Origin: Nemertoderma westbladi
Lineage: Eukaryota > Xenacoelomorpha > Nemertodermatida > Nemertodermatidae
Direction: 5' to 3'
Assembly (NCBI GenBank): GCA_032718475.1
Contig: JAUCBJ010004138.1
Coordinates: 1-64,000 of the forward strand
Length of the DNA stretch: 64,000 nucleotides
Below, piece after piece: positions 1 through 9,154 of this stretch. Below the pieces are notes generated by a model. That model was given only the letters and a program-made list of their open reading frames with translations. It had not been told where the DNA came from and made no database searches. The stretch's first letter is position 1; every line of letters begins with the position of its first letter. The position numbers and the translations under genes are program-made.

Positions 1-413
1 TACAGCTGGGACACATCATTACAGCAGGGTCACATTACAGCTGGGACACATCATTACAGCTGGGACACATCATTACAGCTGAGACACATCACTACAGCAG
101 GGACACATCATTACAGCTGGGACACAGCATCACAGCTGGGATACATCATTACAGCAGGGACACATCATTACAGCTGATGGGACACATCATTACAGCAGGG
201 ACACATCATTACAGCTGGGACACAGCATCACAGCTGGGATACATCATCACATCTGGTGGGACACATCATTACAGCATGGACACATCATTACAGCTGGGAC
301 ACATCATTACAGCTGGTGGGACACATCATTACAGCTGGGACACAGCATTACAGCTGGGACACAGCATCACAGCTGGGACACAGCATCACAGCTGGGATAC
401 ATCATTATAGCTG
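1..413. repeat. 19-bp minisatellite, open at the left window edge
   Basis: About 21 units of a 19-bp repeat with core ACAGCTGGGACACATCAT. Units vary at a few fixed places (CTG/CAG, ACATC/ACAGC), and a few carry a 2-4 bp insertion after CAGCTG. Each typical unit contains the palindrome CAGCTG. The array starts at or before base 1, so its full length is unknown. Short open frames across it reflect the repeat only and are not called. Confidence 0.95.
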
Positions 414-614
414 GAACAGGATTGGCCGGCTTAAATATACGTAATACATACATAGATATATCTTTCCTATTACTCTAACAAAATTCGTCAGATCAGATCA
501 AGTACTTCTATTATCAGGTTTCAATCGAGGTGGTTGATTTATTAATGAATAAATAATAATTGACCAGACTGTGGAGCTATAAATCCTCTCCCCTATATAA
601 TTCGGATGACTTAC
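414..614. other. AT-rich non-coding spacer, probable intron downstream of the exon
   Basis: No repeat or gene is recognisable here. In minus-strand terms it begins directly after a consensus 5' splice site (GTAAGT at 614-609), so it is read as intron of the gene carrying the exon at 615-841. Confidence 0.4.
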
Positions 615-841
615 CTTTAACAACTATAGTATAAACTCGTTTAGGCGCATCAACAGACTTTAATGTGCACTCGTACCTGCCCTGAACGTTCATAGTAATA
701 GGCTTGTTTGTAGTTAAAGTTAGCTTGCCAATTAAACTGAATTCTACTCCATCCATTTCTGCAGAGAGCCCGGCGGCAGTTTCTGTAAACTTCATTACAT
801 TTCCATCTTTTTTCCATTCAATTTGATCAGCTCGTTCAATA
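615..841 (-). CDS. Internal exon encoding the C-terminal half of an immunoglobulin-like domain
   Basis: The minus strand shows a pyrimidine-rich acceptor ending in CAATAG just before base 841 and a strong donor, AAAG followed by GTAAGT, just after base 615. The 227-nt exon enters after two bases of a codon and leaves after one. The peptide has Ig hallmarks: a strand-C tryptophan in IEWKKDG, a GKLTL strand, and GRYECTL with the Y-x-C of strand F. The first cysteine should lie in an upstream exon, not identified here. Ig domains of this kind occur in adhesion and extracellular proteins and in giant muscle proteins; which one this is cannot be told. The frame stays open past both splice sites, but coding character fades there, so I chose the splice boundaries and not the ATG at 867. 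This is the only probable host coding sequence in the window. Exon boundaries and fold are inferred. Confidence 0.55.
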
Positions 842-1075
842 CTATTGTCAAATAGAAAATAGTACAAAAATATTAGGTAAAATTAAATAATTATGCGATA
901 GGCAAAGGTACGGGAGGCCAAGAGATATTACCTAAATAATATGCGGCATAAGTAATAAAGCTAATTAATGCGTCGTATTGTTACATTTTCCCAGGTATTG
1001 GGATGTGGTCATAGTAATGTAGAGTATAGTGATAGTATGACAGGAAATCACTCTGTTCCTAAGGGCACTATAACC
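842..1075. other. Non-coding spacer between the Ig-type exon and LINE A copy 1
   Basis: AT-rich single-copy-looking sequence. It includes the probable polypyrimidine tract and acceptor of the Ig exon (842 to about 870, minus strand). Nothing else is recognisable. Confidence 0.4.
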
Positions 1076-1087
1076 GATAGTATTTTA
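1076..1087. repeat. Target-site duplication, 3' side of LINE A copy 1
   Basis: The 12-mer GATAGTATTTTA directly abuts the TAG-repeat tail of the LINE and recurs perfectly at 3,216-3,227. This is the mark of target-primed insertion. Confidence 0.85.
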
Positions 1088-3215
1088 CTACTACTAGGTC
1101 GAGCGAACTCGGACAGTGGAAATGAGATCCTTCCAGGCTTCCCGATTCTCCATAGTTGTCGCAATTTCGTTTCTCCTAAGTTCAGTATCCCTTTCAAGTT
1201 GATCTATATATGTTATGGCAGGTCGTCCACAACTACGCTTTCCATGAGTTGGTTGCCAGAAAAGTAGATCTGGTATGACCTCGTCTTTACTTCGCCAGCA
1301 GTGCCCACTGAATCTTAATCTGCGTTCACGGAGGGTGGTTGATACAGGTGGTATTGTACCATAAAGCTCGGTGTTTGTCATGTGTTGTCTCAAGCTGATG
1401 TTTAGGGCTGCCCTTAGTAGTCTTGTGTAGCAACCATCAATTTGTTGTTCAAGTGATTTAGTCAGTGTCCAGGTCTCACCCCCATATAAAAATACACTTT
1501 CCACTGTGGCTCGAAAGAACTTAGTCTTCAGGTGCCCGGAGAGATCTGATTTCCAGATGGTATCCATTTTTGATAAAGCTACCCAAGCCTATGCTTTCCT
1601 AACTTCTATGTCCTTTTTGCTACTCTCTATCCATGATCCAAGGTACTGGAAGTCATCGACCTTCCTTAGTTGATTATTATCAATGGTTGTCAAGTTTCCA
1701 TCAACATTAAAGGTCATGAATTCGGTCTTGGTAGCATTTATATGCAATCCAACCTCCTTAGCAGCCCTCTCCACTTTATTTAGTAGAAGCTGTGCATCTG
1801 CTAGGGTATTAGAGAGCAGGGCGATGTCATCCGCAAAGTCGGTGTCTGTGACTGTAGTTGCCGGATATCTACTACTTCTGCTTTCTTGAAGTGTGAATCC
1901 CAGGTCTTCACCCTTTGTGGCCGTCCTCATTGCGTAATCCAGCACAATTACAAATAGAAATGGTGCTAATGGTGCTGTACGCCAGCCAGGATTGAGAAAA
2001 ACTCAGTTTCACCATCTGGTGAGACTACCTGCGCTTCTGTGTCACAATATAACAATCCAATGCCAGCAACAATTACTTCTGGTATTCCATAAGCTCTTAG
2101 GATTTCAAGCATTTTACCTCTATGGATGGAGTCGAATGCCTTCTTGAAGTCCACAAAAGTCATGACAGAGGGGAGATTCTTTGACTTAATTCCTTCAATC
2201 AGTCTCCGTAGTGCAAGTATCTGAGCTATTGTTGATCTACTTGGTCGAAATCCGTTTTGGCTCTTACGCAGTAGTTTCTCTATGTGAGGCCTAATCCTAT
2301 ATAGAATCATTTTATTGTATATTTTGGTAGCTACCACAAGCAGACAGATCCCACGATAGTTTGTTGGTATGCCGAGGTCTCCTTTCTTGGGGAGAGGCTT
2401 TAGTTGACTTTTAGTCCAAATTGGTGGTGGCTTTTCCCCTTTTAACATCCGGTTGCAAACATTCAATAATGGCCTGTTTAGCACTCCGGTTTTCCATACC
2501 TCCGCTGGGATTTCATCTAATCCACTCGCTTTATTATTGGACATACTTTTAATGCTTCTTTGGAGTTCGGCAGGTGTGAAGTCCCCTGTTTCTATAGGTA
2601 GTGTCTTGTCATATATTTTCCTTGTAGGGCTGACCTCGATGTTTGGTGGCTGCCCAAGCAAGTTGCTGAAGTGATTTTTCCACTTCCCAACACGTTCTTC
2701 AGGACTATCGGCTTTGAGGCGCCCCTTTGCACAACTTTTCCGACCAGATACCTCATTTACAGTTTGCCAGGTAAGTCTTGATTGTTGCTGTATGTGAGCA
2801 GTTGTAATTGCTTCAGTTTTATCCTGTATGTACTTTTCCTGGCTGATGTTGTAGGCCAATTTAAGATCGTCCTTAGCTTTCTCAACCTTGTTAATGTTTT
2901 CGGTTGTTGGTTGTTCGGTTTTAACTTTGTAGGCTATCTTAAGATCTTCTCTCTTACAAGTAACCTCAGAGTTTTGCCATGGCACATATGGTTTTCGTTT
3001 GGGTTTCTGGGGGATATGCCTCTTAGCTGATTCCTTGTGGGCTGTTATTATATTCTGGTATATTGAATTGGTGGATTGGTCTTCATCCATTGACTGAAGT
3101 GCTTCAGGTCTTCTTTTGAACTTCTACTGTATAAGCATCCTTTACAGCATTGTCAGTTCTGAGTTTTTCCCAGTCATATGTGATTTGCTTGCTTGTCCTG
3201 GGTTTGCTGGCTCTT
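1088..3215 (-). pseudogene. 5'-truncated, broken LINE (family A): reverse transcriptase and C-terminal region
   Basis: Read from 3,215 down to 1,088. The main segment (3,090-1,966, 374 codons) holds the linker and reverse transcriptase: NNKASGLDEIPAEVWK near residue 185, a TNYRGICLL motif near 245, and motif A FVDFKKAFDSIHR near 312. The frame then breaks at about 1,965-1,972, where the GVxQGD-type motif should be, apparently through a short deletion. It resumes with catalytic motif C FADDIALL and YLGSWIE (1,945-1,591). An in-frame TAG (1,589-1,591) separates this from the C-terminal region (1,567-1,094) containing RLRFSGHCWRSKDE. Another frame change lies near 3,100; upstream codons read SKQITYDWEKLR. 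The endonuclease is absent, typical of 5' truncation. The stop at 1,094-1,096 opens a (TAG)3 tail at 1,088-1,096. It resembles RTE/CR1-type animal LINEs; the clade is not settled. Confidence 0.9.
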
Positions 3216-3227
3216 GATAGTATTTTA
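3216..3227. repeat. Target-site duplication, 5' side of LINE A copy 1
   Basis: Perfect copy of the 12-mer GATAGTATTTTA found at 1,076-1,087. It places the truncated 5' end of the LINE at 3,215. Confidence 0.85.
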
Positions 3228-3536
3228 GTACGGTGTAATGATAGCCTGAAAGGTAGACAAACACTTTAAAGTCTAAGCCAAATATTTATATAACACCGAA
3301 CACGAATATCGTTTATATAACAAGGATTAGTTGTTCAGAAGAAAAACTAACATAATCAAGTAGCCCCAGCACTGATAGAGCTGTCTCCACCCCAGTGCCT
3401 GGGAAATTTCCAAGTGGTACAGATACTATGAGCCGTGGCAGTAACCATAAGGGCTCTGAGGTCACTAAATCAACATATCCCTCCTATGATGAATATAATC
3501 TCACCAATCTTTTGAAAGACCCCAGGAAAACAAGTT
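3228..3536. other. Spacer between LINE A copy 1 and LINE B
   Basis: No confident feature. A plus-strand open frame (3,395-3,649) overlaps the start of LINE B in a different frame and matches nothing I recognise. The latter half could include upstream LINE B sequence that has lost its frame. Confidence 0.3.
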
Positions 3537-4595
3537 TTGAGGAAAACAAAGAACCTACGTGTGAGAAACAAACTTCTGTCAGAGAGACTAAAAACGTCCA
3601 AGGAACTTTACCGAGTATGGTTAGAAAGAGGCAAGCAAGACAACGATGAATACAAAACTTACTTCAAGGACTCCAAACGATCAATAAGGCGGTTGAGAAA
3701 CTGGCTCCTCAAATCACAGATAGCTGATAATATAACCTATGTGGCGAACAAGATTAGGGGTAATCCCAGAGCTTTATGGTCTCATTTCAATCCAAAACAC
3801 AAGGCTAAACAACCTTGCGATCCAGCAATGAGGTCAAAATTAACAGACTTATTTAAAGATCGGTTTGGGAGGGAAAGCTGAAGCGATGACGTTACTAAAC
3901 TTGATAATGATATTGCTGATCGTTGTAATACAGGATCTGCTGACATACCCACTGTATCGGAATTGGCAATCCGCAATTTGATATTATCTCTTTCCAAACG
4001 CAAATCTCCCGATAACAGGATGCTAACAGTAGAGCACCTGATACACAGTAACGAGAGTGACATCTGCAAATCATTCGCAATGATAATAAACGCATCATTT
4101 AGAATTGGAGTGGTCCCTGACCTGTTTGGCGAAACTATTCTTACATGAATCTATAAGGGAAAAGGAAAAGAGCAGACTGACCCAACCTCATATAGGCCAA
4201 TCTCTAGTATATCCATATTCGCGAAGGTGTTCGAAGCGATAATACTTAAACACTACCTATCCACCATTACTAAACATCATCCGGCGCAGCTAGCGTACCA
4301 AAAGGGAATCGGAATAGATTTAATAATTGCTGGAATTCTTGAACAGCTTGAACATAACCGCCAATCTACCATACCCACCTTTGCCTGCCAGGTTGACATA
4401 GCCGCTGCCTTCGACTCAGTGGACCACTGTCTTTTATTCAGTCGACTCCTGGAGGTTTTAAACCCATACATATGCAGAGTGCTATTCAGTTACTATAGAC
4501 TGGGGCTAATGTTTATATCCATTGATGGTAGCGTAGACATCAGTGGCTTCAAGGTTAGAATAGGAGTGAAACAAGTATCCTTAATTTCGCCCTGT
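3537..4595 (+). pseudogene. LINE family B, first part: linker and reverse transcriptase up to motif B
   Basis: One frame runs through the segment, interrupted by in-frame TGA codons at 3,879-3,881 and 4,146-4,148. The first part (3,537-3,881) is a basic linker with WLERGKQDNDEYKTYFKDSK, typical of the region before LINE reverse transcriptases. After the second stop come KGKGKEQTDPTSYRPISSIS (motif 2 region), VDIAAAFDSVDH (motif A, with the first catalytic aspartate) and GVKQVSLISPC (motif B, where QGS is usual). The frame is then cut at 4,595 by a 1.5-kb insertion and resumes at 6,141. No endonuclease domain is visible upstream. It belongs to a different lineage from LINE A at 1,088-3,215 and is clearly inactive. 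Confidence 0.88.
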
Positions 4596-5604
4596 GGGGC
4601 GAGCCACGAAGTGAGTGAGCCTTAGCGTAGTGGTACCATTAATCAACCTGTCGTTCTGTCGTTCTGTCGTTCTGTCGTGTTCAATTTTAAACGTTAATAA
4701 CTCGGCCAATCTTTGATGAAATCTATCCAAACTTGGTACACATGTTGTTTGGCAAAAGTTTAGAAATTTTCCAAGTAGAATTTCCGTGTGGCCTTCGAGA
4801 AGCTAAGATAATAGCAGTTAATTAGTTAATTAAGTTGATTGCGGTGAAAACGCCATTTTCAACCTGCCTTTTAAAGGAAATTAATTGTTTTACAGTATAA
4901 GATTTAAATAATTATACTTAAAAATTATACAGATATAATCCCCATACGCCATTCTATTATAGTTTTTAATTAGTTTAAGTGATTTGCTTTAATAAATGTG
5001 TCTTTAATTGATCTAAACGTAATTAAACCGCACAATTATTGAGTACAAATTTAATCCTTCCCATTATTGGTCAAGTCTCTGCTGGTGTGGAGCTAGCTGC
5101 TGGGAGTTGTGGCTGTAGACTAACCTGAGAGGAATTGTAATAGAGGCAACCAGTATTGCTATTCCAGCCCAATCACTGAATTGTGTTTATTATAGGCTGG
5201 ACGGGCCGCATAACCGTTCGACTATTACTACTATTGCTATCTCAGTTAAATGACAGATATAATAACATAAATACAATCCATGGCATGGCTGTTGTAGGCT
5301 TCTGAAATAGTTTATTCCACAATGTATATGTCTGGTTATTTTTTAATTGAATTTTTGCAAAGTAGTAAAATTAATGTTCTTAAAAATAATATTATTATTT
5401 TATATGTAACCTAGGAAATTAGCTACATTTTTTCGCTGCAGCTTTAAGAGTGTACATTGATTTAATATTATTTCAATACCCATATTACTACATCGGCATA
5501 AGATGCGTTGGTGTTGTATCACACATCTCCACATATCACACATCTCCACATAGATGTATCAACAGTTACTCGCACAGTTTCGAAACTTCGCATAGTTATA
5601 ACTG

Positions 5605-5898
5605 TATAAAGATCGTCAGTCTGCGTTTAGGAAAAATATTTTATGACAAAACAGGACAAGCGACGAGCGCAACGAGGCATATAATTAAGACGAGTACTGC
5701 GTTGACTAAATTATTATATAAACCACCTGGCTTCACATATTTATCGCATCCCTAGTTATTATTATTATAAAGATCGTCCTAGCTTGCGTTTAAGAAATAT
5801 ATTTAAATACAAAACAGGACGAACGCAAAGAGGCTTATAATGAAAACGAGTACTGCGTTTATTATATTCCTATAAACCACCTGGCTTTGCATATTTAA
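5605..5898. repeat. Two diverged direct copies, period 161 bp, inside the LINE B insertion
   Basis: Copies at 5,605-5,747 and 5,766-5,898. Both begin TATAAAGATCGTC and carry AAACAGGAC, GACGAGTACTGCGTT or its AACGAG equivalent, and end TATAAACCACCTGGCTT. There are many substitutions and small indels between them, so this is an old duplication. Confidence 0.85.
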
Positions 5899-5967
5899 CG
5901 TGCGATTGGAAATAAGTTCGTGCTACCCTTCCGTGGGTGGTAGATGTCGCGGTTATGTATTGGTGGT

Positions 5968-5988
5968 TGGGAAGGGTGGGGGGGGGGG
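5968..5988 (+). other. G-rich tract with quadruplex potential
   Basis: Runs TGGG, AA, GGG, T and then eleven consecutive G. This fits the four-run G-quadruplex pattern. It lies in the LINE B insertion and may simply be slippage of a G homopolymer. Confidence 0.5.
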
Positions 5989-6140
5989 AGATTAAAAGGG
6001 GTGAACACGTACTGTCCACCTTTCTTTGATTGATTGGTGGTGTGGGTAAATTTCTCAAAACCTGATTTTGTGATACAGTCGCTGCATTTTAATTTGTATA
6101 TAATAACTAGGCCTCGTGCTGCGCGAAGTCCCCACGAACG

Positions 6141-7125
6141 TGTCTTTTGAACTTCTTCACGGAGTCTATCTATGAAGCATTATGCACAACAGTCTCAAAT
6201 AGCAACAGGGCAGCCTTATGGGTCATTAACTATGCTGACGATATCCTGGTGTTAGCGAATTCTGGGCAGTCATTGGAAAGAATGGTTCATATAATTTGCA
6301 ATGAATTGGATAAATTAAAGCTACAAACCGACCCCACGAAAAGTAAAAGGGACAGTCTTCAAATCTAGGAACACCGATCATACTCCAGCTGCACTAAATA
6401 TTGGTGGAAAACTTTTGCCTGACTCCAAACTTATCAGCTTTCTGGGGGTGACTCTGAGATCGCAATGCAGGCCCCTAGCTGATTCTATACGTACTCTCAC
6501 CATACTATCAGAAAGATTTCATAGAAATGGTTGGACCGCGAAACACTACCCTATAGAAGTAATTTCACACCTCTGGAAATCAATAGCAATTCCCTCTTAC
6601 TTACACTCCCAAGGATTTAGCATAGGCGCAATGTCCGTCGACGACCAAGGGCGACTTGACGCGCTATAGAAAGCTACTCCGTGGGCCGTGGCCTACTCTC
6701 TGTCGGCAACTATGTATCTAACGAATGTTTATACACTCTCTTTGACACACCACAGATCACAACGCAATCTGTCAAGGCTTGTCTTGGAACCATACTCAGA
6801 GCTACTAATTGCCCTAATTTTTGTCTGCAACTTAGTCTTCGGGTGAACCTTCTATCAAACCTGCGATCAACTTCCAAGTTCATGGGACTCAGCAGCAGCA
6901 TTAAATATGCAGCATTGGATCATGGACTCCCGTCAGTATCGTCTCTACTGAACTACCGCTACCATAGAGGACATCTAACAGAACGCCTACGACTCCTATT
7001 ATTGTGCAATTTTACTTCTAATTTACAGTTATACATGCGTTTTAATTCAATAGCCCATAAATGAATGGGAATGTGCACCTCTTTTTAAACCGTCGGTAAC
7101 CGTCGCTAATAAATAAAATAAATAG
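6141..7125 (+). pseudogene. LINE family B, second part: YADD motif, thumb and C-terminal region
   Basis: Continues the reverse transcriptase after the insertion. Codons from 6,141 read CLLNFFTESIYEAL, then motif C YADD at 6,231-6,242 in VINYADDILVLA. A one-base shift near 6,345 moves the frame, which then reads LPDSKLISFLGVTL (thumb) until 6,669. At least one more frame change occurs at 6,660-6,700. The last segment (6,681-7,064) carries SNECLYTLFDTPQ and CLGTILRATNCPNF. The coding part ends at 7,064. A 3' tail follows, with a TAATAAATAAAATAAATAG stretch at about 7,107-7,125. A related but distinct copy of this C-terminal region lies at 62,948-63,490. Confidence 0.85.
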
Positions 7126-7419
7126 GTCTCAACACACATCACACTCGTCATCCCATAGAATCATACCATTCTTCATATTCGCGCAGCTCCTTGAAACCAG
7201 CTAAAGCTCCAGTCATCAAAGACATACAGAACTATAACAGACGTACACTGTTCTCACTCTTCACAGAGCAGCAGCATATACCAACCAAGGCACCATCAAA
7301 AGAAACAAATTCCATTCGCAGACAAACCATTTTAAGCATCCTGGCACAAAGTATCCAAGGATTCTAAGATTGGTCAATGGAATGATCGAATGATCTCCGG
7401 GATGGTAGTAAAAATCGCC
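7126..7419. other. Spacer between LINE B and LINE A copy 2
   Basis: No gene or repeat recognised. It ends at the target-site duplication of LINE A copy 2. Confidence 0.4.
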
Positions 7420-7431
7420 TATAATAGGGTT
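7420..7431. repeat. Target-site duplication, 5' side of LINE A copy 2
   Basis: TATAATAGGGTT, repeated perfectly at 7,748-7,759. Six extra bases (7,432-7,437) lie between it and the first base matching the LINE, either filler or untemplated. Confidence 0.8.
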
Positions 7432-7437
7432 AATAGG

Positions 7438-7747
7438 GAGACAACACATGACAAACGCCACGCTTTATGGTACGATACCACCTGTATCAACCACCCTCCG
7501 TGAACGCAGATTAAGATTCAGTGGGCACTGCTGGCGAAGTAAAGATGAGGTCATACCAGATCTACTTCTCTGGCAACCAACTCATGGAAAGCGTAGTCGT
7601 GGACGACCGGCCATAACATATATAGATCAACTTGAAAGGGATACTGAACTTGGGAGAAACGAAATTGCGACAACTATGGAGAATCGGGAAGCCTGGAAGG
7701 ATCTCATTTCCACTGTCCGAGTTCGCTCGACCTAGTAGTAGTAGTAG
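7438..7747 (+). pseudogene. Short 5'-truncated copy of LINE family A (C-terminal region only)
   Basis: The 310-bp body matches the last part of LINE A copy 1 (1,094 to about 1,395, minus strand) almost base for base, starting GAGACAACACATGAC. The frame from 7,448 to 7,735 is intact for 95 residues, including RLRFSGHCWRSKDE and THGKRSRGRPAITYIDQLER, and ends in VRVRST like the first copy. The reverse transcriptase is wholly missing. The stop at 7,733-7,735 is the first of five TAG triplets (7,733-7,747). Perfect 12-bp target-site duplications flank it. Without an upstream domain this is a dead insertion, but little decay suggests it is fairly young. Confidence 0.9.
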
Positions 7748-7759
7748 TATAATAGGGTT
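7748..7759. repeat. Target-site duplication, 3' side of LINE A copy 2
   Basis: TATAATAGGGTT directly after the (TAG)5 tail, identical to 7,420-7,431. Confidence 0.8.
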
Positions 7760-7981
7760 GGACCAGATTACACTAACTATCATACCACAAACTCCAACTG
7801 TGCACTTAATTCTTGCTATAATACTTCAAGGGATGAGCAACAGTTTACAATTCCTTCCCAATGGCAACAATCAAAATCGACAGCAGCACTACCCGAAAAT
7901 ACCCATAATGCCTATCTTTATGTCAAAAGCTCAAACAGAGTTATAGCTTGGATGATATACTTAAATATGTATTTAAGATGA
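7760..7981. other. Spacer downstream of LINE A copy 2
   Basis: No gene or repeat recognised. A plus-strand frame to 7,946 starts inside LINE A copy 2 in another frame and is not considered real. Confidence 0.35.
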
Positions 7982-8149
7982 ACATTGGGGGTTTTCTATA
8001 GAAAAGTTATACAAAACAGCAACCACACTGGTTCCCTGGGAGTGAGACTAACTGTAGAATCTGGATTGCGGGAAACCATGTTAATGGATGACTTCTGGCC
8101 AGCAAGCATTAGGTGCCAAGTAGAAAGTAAACAAATCAAACTTCAATAG
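7982..8149 (+). pseudogene. Possible fragment of a LINE ORF1 / gag-like protein
   Basis: A stop-free stretch of 55 codons without a start codon. It contains GVRLTVESGLRETMLMDDFW followed by PASIRC. A hydrophobic-charged strand leading to FWP and then an arginine-containing strand resembles the C-terminal module of ORF1 proteins in some animal LINEs. The match is from general recall of that pattern and the fragment is short, so the call is tentative. It could also be chance. Confidence 0.25.
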
Positions 8150-8432
8150 GGTAGGTAGATCATGATCACGGACCATCCAAGGACTTGGAGAATATGTACT
8201 AGAGGCCACAAAGTTTAGAATCAAGTTCTAATTTTTTATGTTAAACCGCAACACACAATGGCAGCTCCAGTCAGATAACCAAGCAACTTCAAACACCTCA
8301 CATGGTACAGAGATCATCATAGTTTACGTGCAGCAGGAACAATCGATTGTCATGGTTTCACTTCTAGGGAACTAGGACAATTGCCCCCCGGACAAATGCC
8401 CCCCAGACAACGTGGTCGATTTAAAAAAAACA
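8150..8432. other. Non-coding spacer with a short duplicated GGACAA-TGCCCCCC motif
   Basis: At about 8,377-8,413 a GGACAATTGCCCCCC / GGACAAATGCCCCCC pair forms a short direct repeat. Nothing else is recognisable. Confidence 0.4.
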
Positions 8433-8798
8433 ACCAATCATGGGAAAGGAACAGGTTACAGTTACTGTATTTTCTAACCAAAATAATAAATGACACTTAA
8501 AAAAACTGGTTATATGGTCATTACAGAAATACACCAATCATGGGAAAGGAACAGGTTACAGTGACGGTGTTTTATAACCAAAATAGTAAATGATACTTAA
8601 TAAAACTGGTTATATGGTCGTTACAGAAAATAAACCAATCATGAGAAAGGAACAGGTTACAGTGGCGCTGTTTTCTAACCAAAACAATAAACGATACTCA
8701 ATAAAACTTGTATCGTCTGTGTATCCTACACTTAGTGACGTTTATTGTTTCGGTTAGAAAATACTGCTACATTAACCTGTTCCTTTTACCATTAATGA
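8433..8798. repeat. 100-bp repeat: three direct units followed by one inverted unit
   Basis: Direct units start at 8,433, 8,533 and 8,634, each with ACCAATCATGGGAAAGGAAC (GAG in the third) and then TAACCAAAA and an ACTGGTTATATGGTC segment. The third is shortened. From about 8,730 to 8,798 the sequence is the reverse complement of the same unit (GTTTATTGTTTCGGTTAGAA, AACCTGTTCCTTT). Units 3 and 4 thus form a hairpin with about 65-bp arms and a short spacer. There is no coding content. Confidence 0.88.
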
Positions 8799-9154
8799 TA
8801 TACATATATATTATAATATTCCTTGATTTCCCTTCCTCCCTCCTTAGCTTCCTTCCTTTCCTTCCGTCCTACTTTAATTACTACCTACTTTCCTACTTAA
8901 CTTCACTAATATCACTGAACTTAACATACACGACATATTAAATAAAATAAATTCTAACAAGTCACCAGGCTATTCTCCCATATCTCGAAAATCGAAAAAA
9001 CTTATCTCCCCATACATTATTAAACAACTCACTTATTTAATAAATTATTAATCTAAAACCCGCCCGATATTTCCTATGAAACTAAAATACGCTGGAATTA
9101 CACCTGATAATAAAGAAGTGATCCCCTGGAAGAAGGCAACAATAGACCAATTCC
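8799..9154. other. Non-coding spacer with a pyrimidine-rich (TTCC)n-like tract
   Basis: From about 8,818 to 8,880 the plus strand is nearly all C and T, a degenerate TTCC/TCCC microsatellite. The rest is AT-rich with no recognisable gene. Confidence 0.5.

Larger units (their letters stand above)
4596..6140. mobile_element. 1,545-bp non-coding insertion splitting LINE B; probable non-autonomous DNA element
   Basis: LINE B codons flank it exactly: the left part ends in TCG CCC TGT and the right resumes TGT CTT TTG AAC in the same frame, so TGT may be a 3-bp target-site duplication. The left end begins GGGGCGAGCCACGAAG. The right end, reverse-complemented, reads CGTTCGTGGGGACTTCGC. Both share GTGGGG and a GC-rich tip followed by GCC(T)TAG, a weak imperfect terminal inverted repeat. 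Inside are a short CTGTCGTT repeat (about 4,651-4,680), AT-rich sequence, a diverged 161-bp duplication and a G-run. No transposase or convincing open frame is present. Superfamily is unknown; 3-bp duplications would fit Harbinger or CACTA-type elements. It may also be composite. Confidence 0.6.

Noticed and set aside
177-444. Two overlapping frames rich in HHYSWDTA-like repeats
   Set aside because: Produced by the 19-bp minisatellite; the period is not a multiple of three and no frame is maintained.
968-1267. Plus-strand frame of 99 codons, and its equivalent at 7,562-7,783 on the minus strand
   Set aside because: Both are antisense shadows of the C-terminal region of LINE family A.
3879-4148. 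In-frame TGA codons in LINE B as possible codon reassignment
   Set aside because: Frameshifts and an insertion show the element is simply decayed, and only two cases exist.
8708-8941. Plus-strand frame rich in leucine, isoleucine and tyrosine
   Set aside because: It is created by the inverted 100-bp unit and the pyrimidine-rich tract.
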